DNA of 23,276 nt from JAHEFT01 sp964443145. GTDB taxonomy: Bacteria; Pseudomonadota; Gammaproteobacteria; Xanthomonadales; SZUA-36. The position numbers and the translations under genes were made by a program. Position 1 is the first letter of the stretch. Each line of letters opens with the position of its first letter. Positions 13,652 to 22,059 of the stretch are shown here, piece after piece. Location: positions 1-23,276 of the forward strand of contig CAYUBS010000036.1 of NCBI GenBank assembly GCA_964443145.1, written 5' to 3'. Below the pieces are notes generated by a model, which did not search any database, was not told the origin of the DNA, and saw only the letters and a list, made by a program, of their open reading frames with translations.

Positions 13652-16090
13652 ATGGTTGCCATTCTAGAAAAAGAAGACCTCAAGAGAAGCATACTTAAGA
13701 GGCTGGTTTACTCGGTCGGTAAAGACACCGACTACGCGGTTCCTCATGACTGGCTGGTTGCGCTGACCCTGGCCGTTCGCCAGCGCCTGATGGACCGCTG
13801 GATGGCGACCACCAAGCGTGTTTATGACCAGGATGTCAAGCGCGTCTATTACCTGTCGATGGAATTTCTGATTGGCCGCCTGCTGGGTGACACCATGCTC
13901 AATCTGGGCATGGTCGACCTGTGTCGCGCAGCGCTGGCCGACCTGAATATTGACCTGGATGAAATCCTCGAACAGGAACCCGATGCAGCACTGGGCAATG
14001 GCGGGCTCGGTCGCCTGGCCGCCTGCTTCATGGACTCCATGTCGACCGTCGGCATAGCCGCTTATGGTTATGGCATCCGCTACGAACACGGTCTTTTTCG
14101 GCAGCATATCGTCAACGGCTGGCAAGTGGAAGAAGCCGAAGAGTGGCTGATCCAGGGCGGCAACCCATGGGAATTGAACCGCTCCGAAGCCCGCTACACC
14201 ATTCCATTTGGCGGGCTGGTCAACCCGGATGCGCCGGATGGCCAGTGCTGGCTGCCCACCGAGCGGGTGATTGCGATCGGCAACGACATGGCCATCCCAG
14301 GCTGGAAGGCGGAACATGTCAACACCTTGCGGCTGTGGTCAGCCAAACCCGCCCAGAGTTTTGACCTGTCGAAATTCAACGAGGGCAGTTACCTCGAGGC
14401 CGCGCAACATGAAGTGCTGGCGGAAACCCTCTCCCGTGTGCTCTACCCTGATGATTCCACGCCGCAGGGAAGAGAGCTGCGGTTGAAGCAGGAGTATTTT
14501 TTCACGTCCGCCTCCCTGCAGGACCTGCTGCGCCGATACCTGAGCACCCACAGCGACTTGAGCAACCTGCCCGCTTACGCAGCGATCCAGCTGAACGATA
14601 CACACCCCGCTATTGCGGTGCCGGAGCTGATGCGACTGCTGGTAGATGGGCATGGATTAAAGCTGAAAGAAGCCTTCAGGATCACCCGCGGGTGTATTTC
14701 CTACACCAACCACACCCTGTTACCGGAAGCGCTTGAGCGCTGGCCACTGGACATGTTCGGAGCCGTGCTGCCGCGCCACCTTCAGCTGATCGAACGGGTC
14801 GATAAGTTCTTCATACAGGAACTCAATACCAAAAACGTAGACGTCAAACCGGAAGATGTCTGCGCAATCGACTACCACGATGGTAACGGCGGGTCGGTGC
14901 GAATGGGTAACCTCGCCTTTATTGGTAGCCACAAGGTCAACGGAGTTTCCGAACTGCACACTGACCTGATGACACAAACAGTTTTCCACGACCTGCATCG
15001 GGTTTTCCCGGATCGAATCATCAACATGACCAATGGCGTAACACCCCGCCGCTGGCTGTATAACTGCAATCCGGACCTGTCCAACCTGATTACTGCCGCC
15101 ATCGGTGAGGAATGGGTGGCTGACCTGGAACAGATCACACTGCTTAACGCATTTGCTGATGATGATTCGTTTCTTGATGCCTTCGCCCTGGCGAAACGGA
15201 AAAACAAGGAGCACCTTGCCGACAGGATAAAGACGATGACCGGTATGGTGGTCAATCCGGATGCCCTGTTCGATGTTCAGATCAAGCGAATCCACGAATA
15301 CAAGCGTCAGTTACTCAACGCACTGCAAATCGTTGCCCGCTACCAGGCTATCCTGGCCAACCCGGATGCCGACTGGCTGCCTGTGGTGAAAATATTCAGC
15401 GGCAAGGCTGCGCCGAGTTACACCACTGCAAAGTTAATCATCAAGCTGATCAATGACATCGCTAAGACGGTTAACAATGATCCGATTGTCGGAGACCGGC
15501 TGAAGGTTGTCTACGTTCCGGATTACAACGTTACGCGGGCTGAGATCATCATCCCGGGTGCGGACCTGTCCGAGCAAATATCTACCGCCGGCATGGAAGC
15601 CTCCGGAACGGGCAACATGAAGCTCGCTCTGAACGGCGCACTCACCATCGGCACGCTGGATGGAGCGAACGTGGAAATCATGCAGCATGTCGGCGAAGAG
15701 AACATCTTCATTTTTGGGTTGACGGCTGCCCAGGTAAAAGAACGCCGGGCCGAGGGGTATCACCCCATGCACATTATCGAAGAGAGCCCGAGGCTGGAAG
15801 CTGTGCTGATCGACATTGCCAAAGGCACCTTTTCCAATGGCGACACGGAACGTTTTAAACCCTTGCTGGATAATCTCTACAACAGCGACTACTTCATGCT
15901 GGCCGCTGATTTCGATGATTATCTCGCCAGCCAGCGAGACGTTGGAGCAGCTTATCGGGACAAAAAACGCTGGTTCCGGTCCGCGGTGCTGAACACGGCT
16001 AACGTGGGCTTCTTCTCGTCAGACCGGTCCATCCGCTCCTATGACCGGGAAATCTGGCACTCCAAGCCTTCGCTCCAGCGTCAGGACTGA
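13652..16090 (+). CDS. glgP: Glycogen phosphorylase
   Basis: GlgP releases glucose 1-phosphate from glycogen with inorganic phosphate, using PLP. The 812-aa length fits the family. N-terminal YYLSMEFLIGRLL and the DAALGNGGLGRLAACF segment are typical. The C-terminal EASGTGNMKLALNGALTIGT block contains the PLP-binding Lys657 and is nearly invariant in glycogen and maltodextrin phosphorylases. AGGAAG overlaps the end of the CBS gene just before the ATG. It is the last gene of the umpA-umpB-PII-CBS-glgP series, and its final ten bases overlap the end of convergent glgB. Glycogen versus maltodextrin preference is not decided by sequence, but the glg neighbours favour glycogen. Confidence 0.96.
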   Translation: MVAILEKEDLKRSILKRLVYSVGKDTDYAVPHDWLVALTLAVRQRLMDRWMATTKRVYDQDVKRVYYLSMEFLIGRLLGDTMLNLGMVDLCRAALADLNIDLDEILEQEPDAALGNGGLGRLAACFMDSMSTVGIAAYGYGIRYEHGLFRQHIVNGWQVEEAEEWLIQGGNPWELNRSEARYTIPFGGLVNPDAPDGQCWLPTERVIAIGNDMAIPGWKAEHVNTLRLWSAKPAQSFDLSKFNEGSYLEAAQHEVLAETLSRVLYPDDSTPQGRELRLKQEYFFTSASLQDLLRRYLSTHSDLSNLPAYAAIQLNDTHPAIAVPELMRLLVDGHGLKLKEAFRITRGCISYTNHTLLPEALERWPLDMFGAVLPRHLQLIERVDKFFIQELNTKNVDVKPEDVCAIDYHDGNGGSVRMGNLAFIGSHKVNGVSELHTDLMTQTVFHDLHRVFPDRIINMTNGVTPRRWLYNCNPDLSNLITAAIGEEWVADLEQITLLNAFADDDSFLDAFALAKRKNKEHLADRIKTMTGMVVNPDALFDVQIKRIHEYKRQLLNALQIVARYQAILANPDADWLPVVKIFSGKAAPSYTTAKLIIKLINDIAKTVNNDPIVGDRLKVVYVPDYNVTRAEIIIPGADLSEQISTAGMEASGTGNMKLALNGALTIGTLDGANVEIMQHVGEENIFIFGLTAAQVKERRAEGYHPMHIIEESPRLEAVLIDIAKGTFSNGDTERFKPLLDNLYNSDYFMLAADFDDYLASQRDVGAAYRDKKRWFRSAVLNTANVGFFSSDRSIRSYDREIWHSKPSLQRQD

Positions 16091-18312
16091 TAACGTAACA
16101 CCACGCCGCTCAAGGGCGGCAGTGTGACTTGCAGGCTGTGTTCCCTGCCGTTCCAGGGAACATGCTCGGTGTGCAGGTCTCCCCGGTTGACCACGTCTGA
16201 ACCACCGTAAAGCCCGGCATCAGAATTGAAGATTTCGCGATAAATGCCTGGCATGCCCACGGGGATCCGATAGCCTTCCCGCGGCACCGGCGTGAAGTTG
16301 AGCACAACAGCCACTGTCTCGTTTTCGCTGCGGCGCAGGAAGGATATGACCGACTGTTCCTTGTCATCACCGCTGAGCCATTCAAAGCCACGCCCATCAC
16401 AATCCCAAACGGACAATGCGTCGTGATCCTGCTGCAGGCGATTCAAGTCGGCCAGCAGCGTAGAAACGCCGGCAGGCAGAGCTTGTTCGCTGCGCTCCCA
16501 TGAAAGTGCCGTCCCGGAATTCCACTCCTCTTCTTGCGCAAACTCCCCGCCCATGAATAACAACTGCTTACCCGGGTAAGTCCACTGGTAGGTGAACAGA
16601 AGACGCAGATTAGCGAATTTCTGCCAGTCATCTCCCGGCATCTTACCGAACAGCGATTTTTTCAGATGCACCACTTCATCGTGTGACAAGGGCAACATGA
16701 AGTTCTCGTGAAAGGCGTAGAGAGGTCCGAAAGTCAGCATTTCCTGGTGAAACTTGCGGTGCACCGATTCTTTCGAGAAATAGTCCAGGGTGTCGTGCAT
16801 CCAACCCATATTCCATTTCAGTCCGAAGCCCAGGCCGCCGGCTGTCGTGTCCCGGGTTACTCCGGGCCATGAACTGGATTCCTCTGCAATCACCACGCAA
16901 CCCGGGCACTCATGGCCCACAGCCGCGTTAAGTTCCTTCAGAAAATCCACGGCTTCAAGGTTGGTGTTTCCGCCATATCGATTAGGTATCCACTCCCCTT
17001 CTTCGCGTGAAAAATTCAGATACAACATCGAAGCGACCGCATCCACCCGCAGTCCGTCGAGATGAAACTCGTTCATCCAGTAGATGGCGTTAGAGATCAG
17101 GAAGCTGCGGACTTCACGGCGCTCGTAATTGAACACCAGCGTGCCCCAATCCGGGTGCCCCGCTTTGATCGCCTCGTGGTACTCATACAGCGCTTCGCCG
17201 TCGAACGATGCCAGGGCATGCTCGTCGCGTGGAAAATGCGCCGGAACCCAATCCAGCAATACGCCGATCCCGTTCTGATGAAAATGATCTACGAAAGCGC
17301 GGAAATCATCGGGTAAGCCAAATCGGCTGGTCGGTGCGAAATACCCGGTGGTCTGATAACCCCAGGATTCGTCCAGCGGATGTTCCATGATGGGCATGAG
17401 CTCGACATGCGTAAAACCCAGGTGCTTAACGTAGGCGCATAGTTCTTCCGCGGCCCGGCGGTAGCCCATGAAAGTCCCGTCTTCGTTACGCCGCCAGGAC
17501 CCCAGGTGAACTTCATACACCGACATCGGCCGGGAGTGCCAGCCGCTACCGCGCTTGGCATTTTCCCAATCCGCATCCTGCCATTCATGACCGGCGGGAC
17601 CGGTGACCAGGCTCGAAGTACCCGGCCGGTATTCACTAGCCATCGCAAACGGGTCGCTCTTGATAAAAAGGTCGCCGGTATGCGCGTTCCTGATTTCAAA
17701 TTTATACCGGCCATCTGTGATACCAGGGACGAACAATTCCCAGATCCCCTGGTTGGCATGCTTACGCATCGGGTGGCAGCGGCCATCCCAATCATTGAAA
17801 TCTCCAATGACGCTGACCCGCCCCGCATTGGGTGCCCAAACGGTAAATAGCGTGCCCTCAACTTCGTCTATGCTGTGCCTGCGCGCACCCAGCATACGTT
17901 GTGCGTAACGGTGCTGGCCTTGATGGAATGCATCCATCTCTTCCTGCTGAAGTTGAGGCCAGAAACTATAGGGGTCAATAAGCTCACTCTGTTCCCCGCG
18001 CTCACTATCCTTGATGATGCGGTAGTGCGCCGACACTTCACCCGGTGCAGCCAGGCACTCGAACAGGTCCGTTCCGGGAACGCGGTGCATAGGCCTGGAG
18101 CGATCATCCAGCCATGCATCCTTCGTGCGTGGTAAAAAACAACGGAACACTTCCTGGTCCTGCCAGACGTGGCGCCCCAGCACAGAGAATGGGTCACCGT
18201 GGGTTCCCTCGGCCAGTTGCCCGATTTCGCCGGAGTCCGGTGCCAGAGTGAACGGGTAATTGGTTGACTCAATATCTGTCTTTTTGCCTTTTTTCACTGA
18301 ACTGTCACCCAT
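16081..18312 (-). CDS. glgB: 1,4-alpha-glucan branching enzyme
   Basis: GlgB creates alpha-1,6 branches in glycogen. From the ATG at 18312 the protein is 743 aa; a GTG at 18336 would add eight residues and neither start has a clear ribosome binding site. An N-terminal extra domain (about 30-120) precedes a CBM48 module (FTVWAPNAGRVSVIGDFNDW). The GH13 barrel shows region I DWVPAHFPRD, region II GLRVDAVASMLYL with nucleophile Asp near 424, region III VIAEESS with the acid Glu near 477, and region IV LPLSHDEVVH. The order of domains is that of the long gammaproteobacterial form. It is transcribed away from glgC, with 45 bases between the starts, and converges on glgP. Confidence 0.96.
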   Translation of the reverse strand: MGDSSVKKGKKTDIESTNYPFTLAPDSGEIGQLAEGTHGDPFSVLGRHVWQDQEVFRCFLPRTKDAWLDDRSRPMHRVPGTDLFECLAAPGEVSAHYRIIKDSERGEQSELIDPYSFWPQLQQEEMDAFHQGQHRYAQRMLGARRHSIDEVEGTLFTVWAPNAGRVSVIGDFNDWDGRCHPMRKHANQGIWELFVPGITDGRYKFEIRNAHTGDLFIKSDPFAMASEYRPGTSSLVTGPAGHEWQDADWENAKRGSGWHSRPMSVYEVHLGSWRRNEDGTFMGYRRAAEELCAYVKHLGFTHVELMPIMEHPLDESWGYQTTGYFAPTSRFGLPDDFRAFVDHFHQNGIGVLLDWVPAHFPRDEHALASFDGEALYEYHEAIKAGHPDWGTLVFNYERREVRSFLISNAIYWMNEFHLDGLRVDAVASMLYLNFSREEGEWIPNRYGGNTNLEAVDFLKELNAAVGHECPGCVVIAEESSSWPGVTRDTTAGGLGFGLKWNMGWMHDTLDYFSKESVHRKFHQEMLTFGPLYAFHENFMLPLSHDEVVHLKKSLFGKMPGDDWQKFANLRLLFTYQWTYPGKQLLFMGGEFAQEEEWNSGTALSWERSEQALPAGVSTLLADLNRLQQDHDALSVWDCDGRGFEWLSGDDKEQSVISFLRRSENETVAVVLNFTPVPREGYRIPVGMPGIYREIFNSDAGLYGGSDVVNRGDLHTEHVPWNGREHSLQVTLPPLSGVVLRYQS

Positions 18313-18357
18313 AAATACGTATGATGAATGTAGCACAGACAGAACCAGAGAGAAGCT
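18313..18357. promoter_or_regulatory. Compact divergent glgB/glgC control region
   Basis: Only 45 bases separate the two start codons, or 21 if glgB starts at the GTG at 18336. Promoters for the two genes must therefore overlap each other or extend into the opposite coding sequence. I cannot pick confident -35/-10 boxes. AGAGAGAAG before the glgC ATG is its ribosome binding site. Confidence 0.4.
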
Positions 18358-19602
18358 ATGAATCCAACTAAATCCGGGCGCTTCGTCAGCCGCCTGACAC
18401 GCAGTACCATGGCCATGATCATGGCTGGCGGCCGCGGCTCAAGATTGGAAGATCTGACCGCCATTCGGGCCAAGCCGGCAACGCCGTTTGGCGGCAAATT
18501 CAGGATCATTGACTTCCCCCTTTCCAATTGTGTGAACTCGGGAATTCGGCAGATTTTCATCCTTACTCAATACAAAGCACAGTCCCTGATACAGCACGTT
18601 AGCCGGGGCTGGGGTTATTTGCGTGGCGAGTTCGGTGAATTCATCCAGATCGTTCCGGCACAGCAGCAAGTGGATGAAAGTTGGTACAAAGGTACCGCTG
18701 ACTGCATCTTTCAGAATCTGGATCTGATCCGCGAGCACAGCCCTGACCAGATCCTGGTCCTGGCCGGTGATCATATCTACAAGATGGATTATGGCCCGAT
18801 GATTGCCTCGCACACCGAGAACGAGGCGGACATCACCGTCGGCGTGATCCAGGTGCCATTGCATGAGGCGACCAGCTTTGGCGTCATGACGCTGGATGAA
18901 GACCACCGCGTCGTTCAATTCGACGAAAAACCGGTCAACCCGCAACCGGTCCCGGGTAATCCGGAAGCAGCGATGGCGTCAATGGGTATCTACGTATTCA
19001 ACCGTGAGTTCCTGCTGAAAGTTCTGGAAGATGATGCCAGGGACCCGAACTCTTCGCACGACTTTGGAAATGACATCATTCCCAAGAGCATCGAGAAGTG
19101 CAACGTCTTCGCCTACGCCTTTCATGACGTCAAAACCAGGGCACAAAGTTACTGGCGTGATGTGGGAACCCTGGACGCTTTCTTCCGGGCCAATCTCGAA
19201 CTGGTTTACGTACACCCGGAGCTGAATCTGTATGACTCGGACTGGCCTATCTGGACTTACCAGGAACAGCTTCCGCCAGCGAAATTCGTGCTCGACGAAT
19301 CAGGTCGGATCGGCATGGCCACCAATTCAATGGTATCCGGCGGTTGCATTGTCTCAGGCGCCTATGTGAAACAGTCCCTGTTGTTTTCCAGCGTAACCGT
19401 CGATGAAGGCAGTGAGGTAATCCAGGCGGTAGTTCTGCCACAGGCAAAGATTGGGAAAAACTGTCGAATCACCCGGGCCATTATCGACAAGCGCTGTGTT
19501 ATTCCGGACGGCACGGTGATCGGCGAAGACCATGCCGAGGACGCCAAACGTTTTAGAGTCACAGCCGAAGGCGTCGTGCTCGTGTGTCCACATATGTTGT
19601 GA
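18358..19602 (+). CDS. glgC: Glucose-1-phosphate adenylyltransferase (ADP-glucose pyrophosphorylase)
   Basis: GlgC makes ADP-glucose from glucose 1-phosphate and ATP, the regulated step of bacterial glycogen synthesis. The 414-aa protein has the nucleotide-binding loop AGGRGSRLEDLT at 23-34 with RAKPATPFGGKFRIIDF after it, the LAGDHIYKMDY metal/catalytic segment, YWRDVGTLDAF, and a C-terminal left-handed beta-helix with the regulatory region. A homotetramer activated by glycolytic intermediates is typical for the proteobacterial class; the effector here cannot be read from sequence. AGAGAGAAG precedes the ATG. It converges on glgA across a structured 102-base gap. Confidence 0.96.
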   Translation: MNPTKSGRFVSRLTRSTMAMIMAGGRGSRLEDLTAIRAKPATPFGGKFRIIDFPLSNCVNSGIRQIFILTQYKAQSLIQHVSRGWGYLRGEFGEFIQIVPAQQQVDESWYKGTADCIFQNLDLIREHSPDQILVLAGDHIYKMDYGPMIASHTENEADITVGVIQVPLHEATSFGVMTLDEDHRVVQFDEKPVNPQPVPGNPEAAMASMGIYVFNREFLLKVLEDDARDPNSSHDFGNDIIPKSIEKCNVFAYAFHDVKTRAQSYWRDVGTLDAFFRANLELVYVHPELNLYDSDWPIWTYQEQLPPAKFVLDESGRIGMATNSMVSGGCIVSGAYVKQSLLFSSVTVDEGSEVIQAVVLPQAKIGKNCRITRAIIDKRCVIPDGTVIGEDHAEDAKRFRVTAEGVVLVCPHML

Positions 19603-19603
19603 G

Positions 19604-19663
19604 TGCCGCTTCCCTGCTCCAATTGCTGCGCAATTGAAGGCGGCTGCACGGCACGGCATTTTT
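19604..19663 (+). terminator. Candidate terminator after glgC
   Basis: TGCCG (19604-19608) can pair with CGGCA (19654-19658), directly followed by TTTTT (19659-19663). Inside lies a second hairpin, CAATTG-CTGCG... with CAATTG at 19620-19625 and 19631-19636, plus GCCGCTTC against GAAGGCGGC (one bulged G). A branched stem followed by T-run fits a rho-independent terminator for glgC. Pairing was judged by eye. Confidence 0.45.
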
Positions 19664-19668
19664 GGGCG

Positions 19669-19694
19669 GGCCCTCTGGCTTCGCCAACCGGGCC
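19669..19694. terminator. GC-rich hairpin between glgC and glgA
   Basis: GGCCC (19669-19673) pairs with GGGCC (19690-19694), and TGG (19676-19678) pairs with CCA (19684-19686) around a CTTCG loop. It lies between convergent stops. On the plus strand a loose T-rich tract follows; on the minus strand none does, so it could serve either as a back-up stop or as a mRNA 3'-end stabiliser. Confidence 0.35.
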
Positions 19695-19704
19695 GGCACT
19701 TTGT

Positions 19705-21192
19705 TTAATTCTGTTTTAGAAGTTTTCTAAAGCGGTTTATGTAGATGCTGCCCTGCTCTTTCCAGGAGTAGTCTTTTGACATGCCGTTGTGCACGATTTT
19801 TGTGCGGGCGTGTTTGTTGGCATAAAGGTCCAGGGCGGTGTTGAGTGCCCACTTCAGGCCGTTGGCATCGTAGTCATGAAAAACCACACCTGTACCGGTT
19901 CCGCTGATCAGGTCAAAGTGCTGCACTGAGTCAGCAAGGCCGCCGGTTGCCCGCACAACAGGGATCGTGCCGTAACGCAGGCTGTACATCTGGTTCAGGC
20001 CACAAGGCTCATACCTTGAGGGCATCAGGAACAGGTCGCTACCGGCTTCAATCCGGTGAGCCAGTCCATTGTTGAATCCCTCGAAAAAACTGACTCGACC
20101 AGGGAACTCAGCATGCATCCAGTGGAAGAAATCTTCATATTCTTTTTCCCCATTCCCCAGCACGACAACAGACATGTCACGGGATGACAGAAGGTCCGGC
20201 AAAGCCCCTTGTACCAGGTCAATGCCTTTCTGATACGTCAACCGCGTCACCATTCCAACCAGGGGCCGGTCCAATGCGTACTCCAGCCCAAGCTCTTTCA
20301 TCAATGCCCGCTTGTTTTTCTCTTTTCCTTTAAGTTTCTTCAGTGAGTAATTAAACGGGATCAACGGGTCTTCTTCCGGATTCCACTCGGCATAGTTCAC
20401 GCCATTCAGGATACCGACAACGGAGCCGCCGCGCGCCCGTAACGGACCTTCCAGGCCCATGCCGTACTCCGGCTCCAGAATTTCCCGAGAGTAGGTCGGG
20501 CTGACGGTGGTTAGCAGGTCCGCATGGATAACACCGGTTTTCAGGAAATTAATGCGGTCACCAGCCAGGTCATCCGAATCCAGCCACTCAGCCGAATCGG
20601 CCAACCCCAACTCATCCAGGATTCCGCCACCGAACACTCCCTGATAACCGATGTTGTGAATGGTCAGAACACTGCGGGTGCGGTCGAACATGTTGTCCCA
20701 GTTGTAAATTGTCTTGAGGTATAACGGCACGAGCGCAACATGCCAGTCGTGGCAATGGAAAATGTCGGGTGCGAACCCAAGCTTCTGACACATCTCGATC
20801 GCTGCCCTCGACAACAATATGAACCTGAGATGCTCGTCCGGGCCGGAATACAGTTCATTACCGCCAAACAGCTCCGGGCACTGCAACAGATGGACGGCGG
20901 GCCTGGCACCATCAGCGGCCGCCCTGACAATCTGGTACTTGAAAGTACGCCCACCCATAGTCATCTCGAGATCCTGTAGTTGCGAAATCACTTCGATTTC
21001 AAGTCCACTTGCGTCCAGGGATGCATAAAAAGGCATCAGAACACGGACATCATGACCCGCGGAATTAAAATAGGCAGAAAGCGCAGCGGAAACATCAGCC
21101 AGGCCTCCGGTCTTGGCCAGGGGAGCGAATTCAGAGCAGGCCAGGAAGATTTTAAGCTTGTTGTCAGAAGGCAATGTATTTCCTAATTTCAC
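19705..21192 (-). CDS. glgA: Glycogen synthase (ADP-glucose, GT5 family)
   Basis: GlgA extends alpha-1,4 glucan chains from ADP-glucose. The 495-aa protein has the N-terminal KTGGLADV motif at 27-34 that binds ADP-glucose, a GT-B two-domain layout with VGMVTRLTYQKGIDL starting the second half, and the C-terminal SRYEPCGLNQMYSLRYG segment with the catalytic E-x7-E pattern, followed by ATGGLADSV. The first codon is GTG at 21192 without an obvious ribosome binding site. A TTG at 21174 has AGGA seven bases upstream and would give MPSDNKLKIFLAC; both keep the catalytic fold. It is divergent from the crotonase gene, 53 bases away. Confidence 0.95.
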   Translation of the reverse strand: MKLGNTLPSDNKLKIFLACSEFAPLAKTGGLADVSAALSAYFNSAGHDVRVLMPFYASLDASGLEIEVISQLQDLEMTMGGRTFKYQIVRAAADGARPAVHLLQCPELFGGNELYSGPDEHLRFILLSRAAIEMCQKLGFAPDIFHCHDWHVALVPLYLKTIYNWDNMFDRTRSVLTIHNIGYQGVFGGGILDELGLADSAEWLDSDDLAGDRINFLKTGVIHADLLTTVSPTYSREILEPEYGMGLEGPLRARGGSVVGILNGVNYAEWNPEEDPLIPFNYSLKKLKGKEKNKRALMKELGLEYALDRPLVGMVTRLTYQKGIDLVQGALPDLLSSRDMSVVVLGNGEKEYEDFFHWMHAEFPGRVSFFEGFNNGLAHRIEAGSDLFLMPSRYEPCGLNQMYSLRYGTIPVVRATGGLADSVQHFDLISGTGTGVVFHDYDANGLKWALNTALDLYANKHARTKIVHNGMSKDYSWKEQGSIYINRFRKLLKQN

Positions 21193-21245
21193 GGGTGGGT
21201 AAAGATGTTATTTTAAGGCCAGTAGAGGTAAGGATACGAGTAATA

Positions 21246-22049
21246 ATGAATACGGCAAGCAGGGTTTCGTTATCAATCGAGAACCAGGTAGCCCGGGTTG
21301 AGCTCACCCGGCCCGAAAAACACAACGCGCTGGACCTGGAAATGTTTTCCGCAATTGTTGAAACCCAGAAAAAAATAGCCCGCAACCGGAGCATCAGGGC
21401 AGTGATATTGTCCGGATCCGGCGTTGATTTTTGTACCGGCCTGGATGTCACATCCCTCATGAAGGACCGCGCAGGAATGTTGAAGCTGCTCTGGAAGTGG
21501 CTGCCCTGGCGGGCGAACCTGGCGCAAAAGGTATGTGTCGGCTGGCGCAAGCTGCAAGTTCCTGTGATAGCTACTGTCCAGGGTCGTTGCTGGGGAGGAG
21601 GCCTGCAAATCGCCATGGGTGCCGATTTTCGCGTCGTTTCACCCACTGCATCGCTTTGTGTGATGGAAGGCAAGTGGGGCCTGGTTCCGGATATGGGTGG
21701 AACACTGGCCATGCGCGAATTAACCCGAATAGACCAGGCCCTGTTACTGGCCATGTCAGCCAATGAAATCAGTGGCGAGCGTGCGCTGGAGCTGGGACTT
21801 GCAACTGAATTGTCCGACGAACCGTTGACGAGAGCAAACCAACTCGCCAGTCTGCTTAGTGAACGTTCGCCTGATGCGGTCGCCGCAGTGAAACGTCTTT
21901 ATTACAAGAGTTGGAAAGCCGGCAGTGGATGGGCCCTGGCACGCGAATCCGCTTACCAGGTTCGCATTCTGAGCGGCGCCAACCAGCGAATCGCAGTCCG
22001 CCGGCAGTTTGGTGACAAAAAGACCTTCAAGCAACCCGGTCGTTGGTGA
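21246..22049 (+). CDS. Crotonase/enoyl-CoA hydratase family protein
   Basis: A 267-aa crotonase-fold enzyme acting on an acyl-CoA thioester. The first oxyanion-hole segment is SGSGVDFCTGLDV at 56-68 and the second is GRCWGGGLQIAMGADFR at 113-129. Glu141 in VMEGKWGLVPDMGG matches one acid of the hydratase pair. Asp149 in the same motif is in the position used by dienoyl-CoA isomerases, so the reaction may be hydration or isomerisation. An LLWKWLPWRANLAQ insert between the two halves is characteristic of this subgroup. The ATG at 21246 is favoured over an upstream in-frame start, which would run into glgA. It converges on the alpha/beta hydrolase with a 10-base gap. No beta-oxidation operon is present in the window. 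Confidence 0.85.
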   Translation: MNTASRVSLSIENQVARVELTRPEKHNALDLEMFSAIVETQKKIARNRSIRAVILSGSGVDFCTGLDVTSLMKDRAGMLKLLWKWLPWRANLAQKVCVGWRKLQVPVIATVQGRCWGGGLQIAMGADFRVVSPTASLCVMEGKWGLVPDMGGTLAMRELTRIDQALLLAMSANEISGERALELGLATELSDEPLTRANQLASLLSERSPDAVAAVKRLYYKSWKAGSGWALARESAYQVRILSGANQRIAVRRQFGDKKTFKQPGRW

Positions 22050-22059
22050 AATTGCCCGG

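Noticed and set aside
13664..14317. A 217-codon minus-strand open frame opposite glgP
   Set aside because: Shadow of a strongly conserved phosphorylase coding region.
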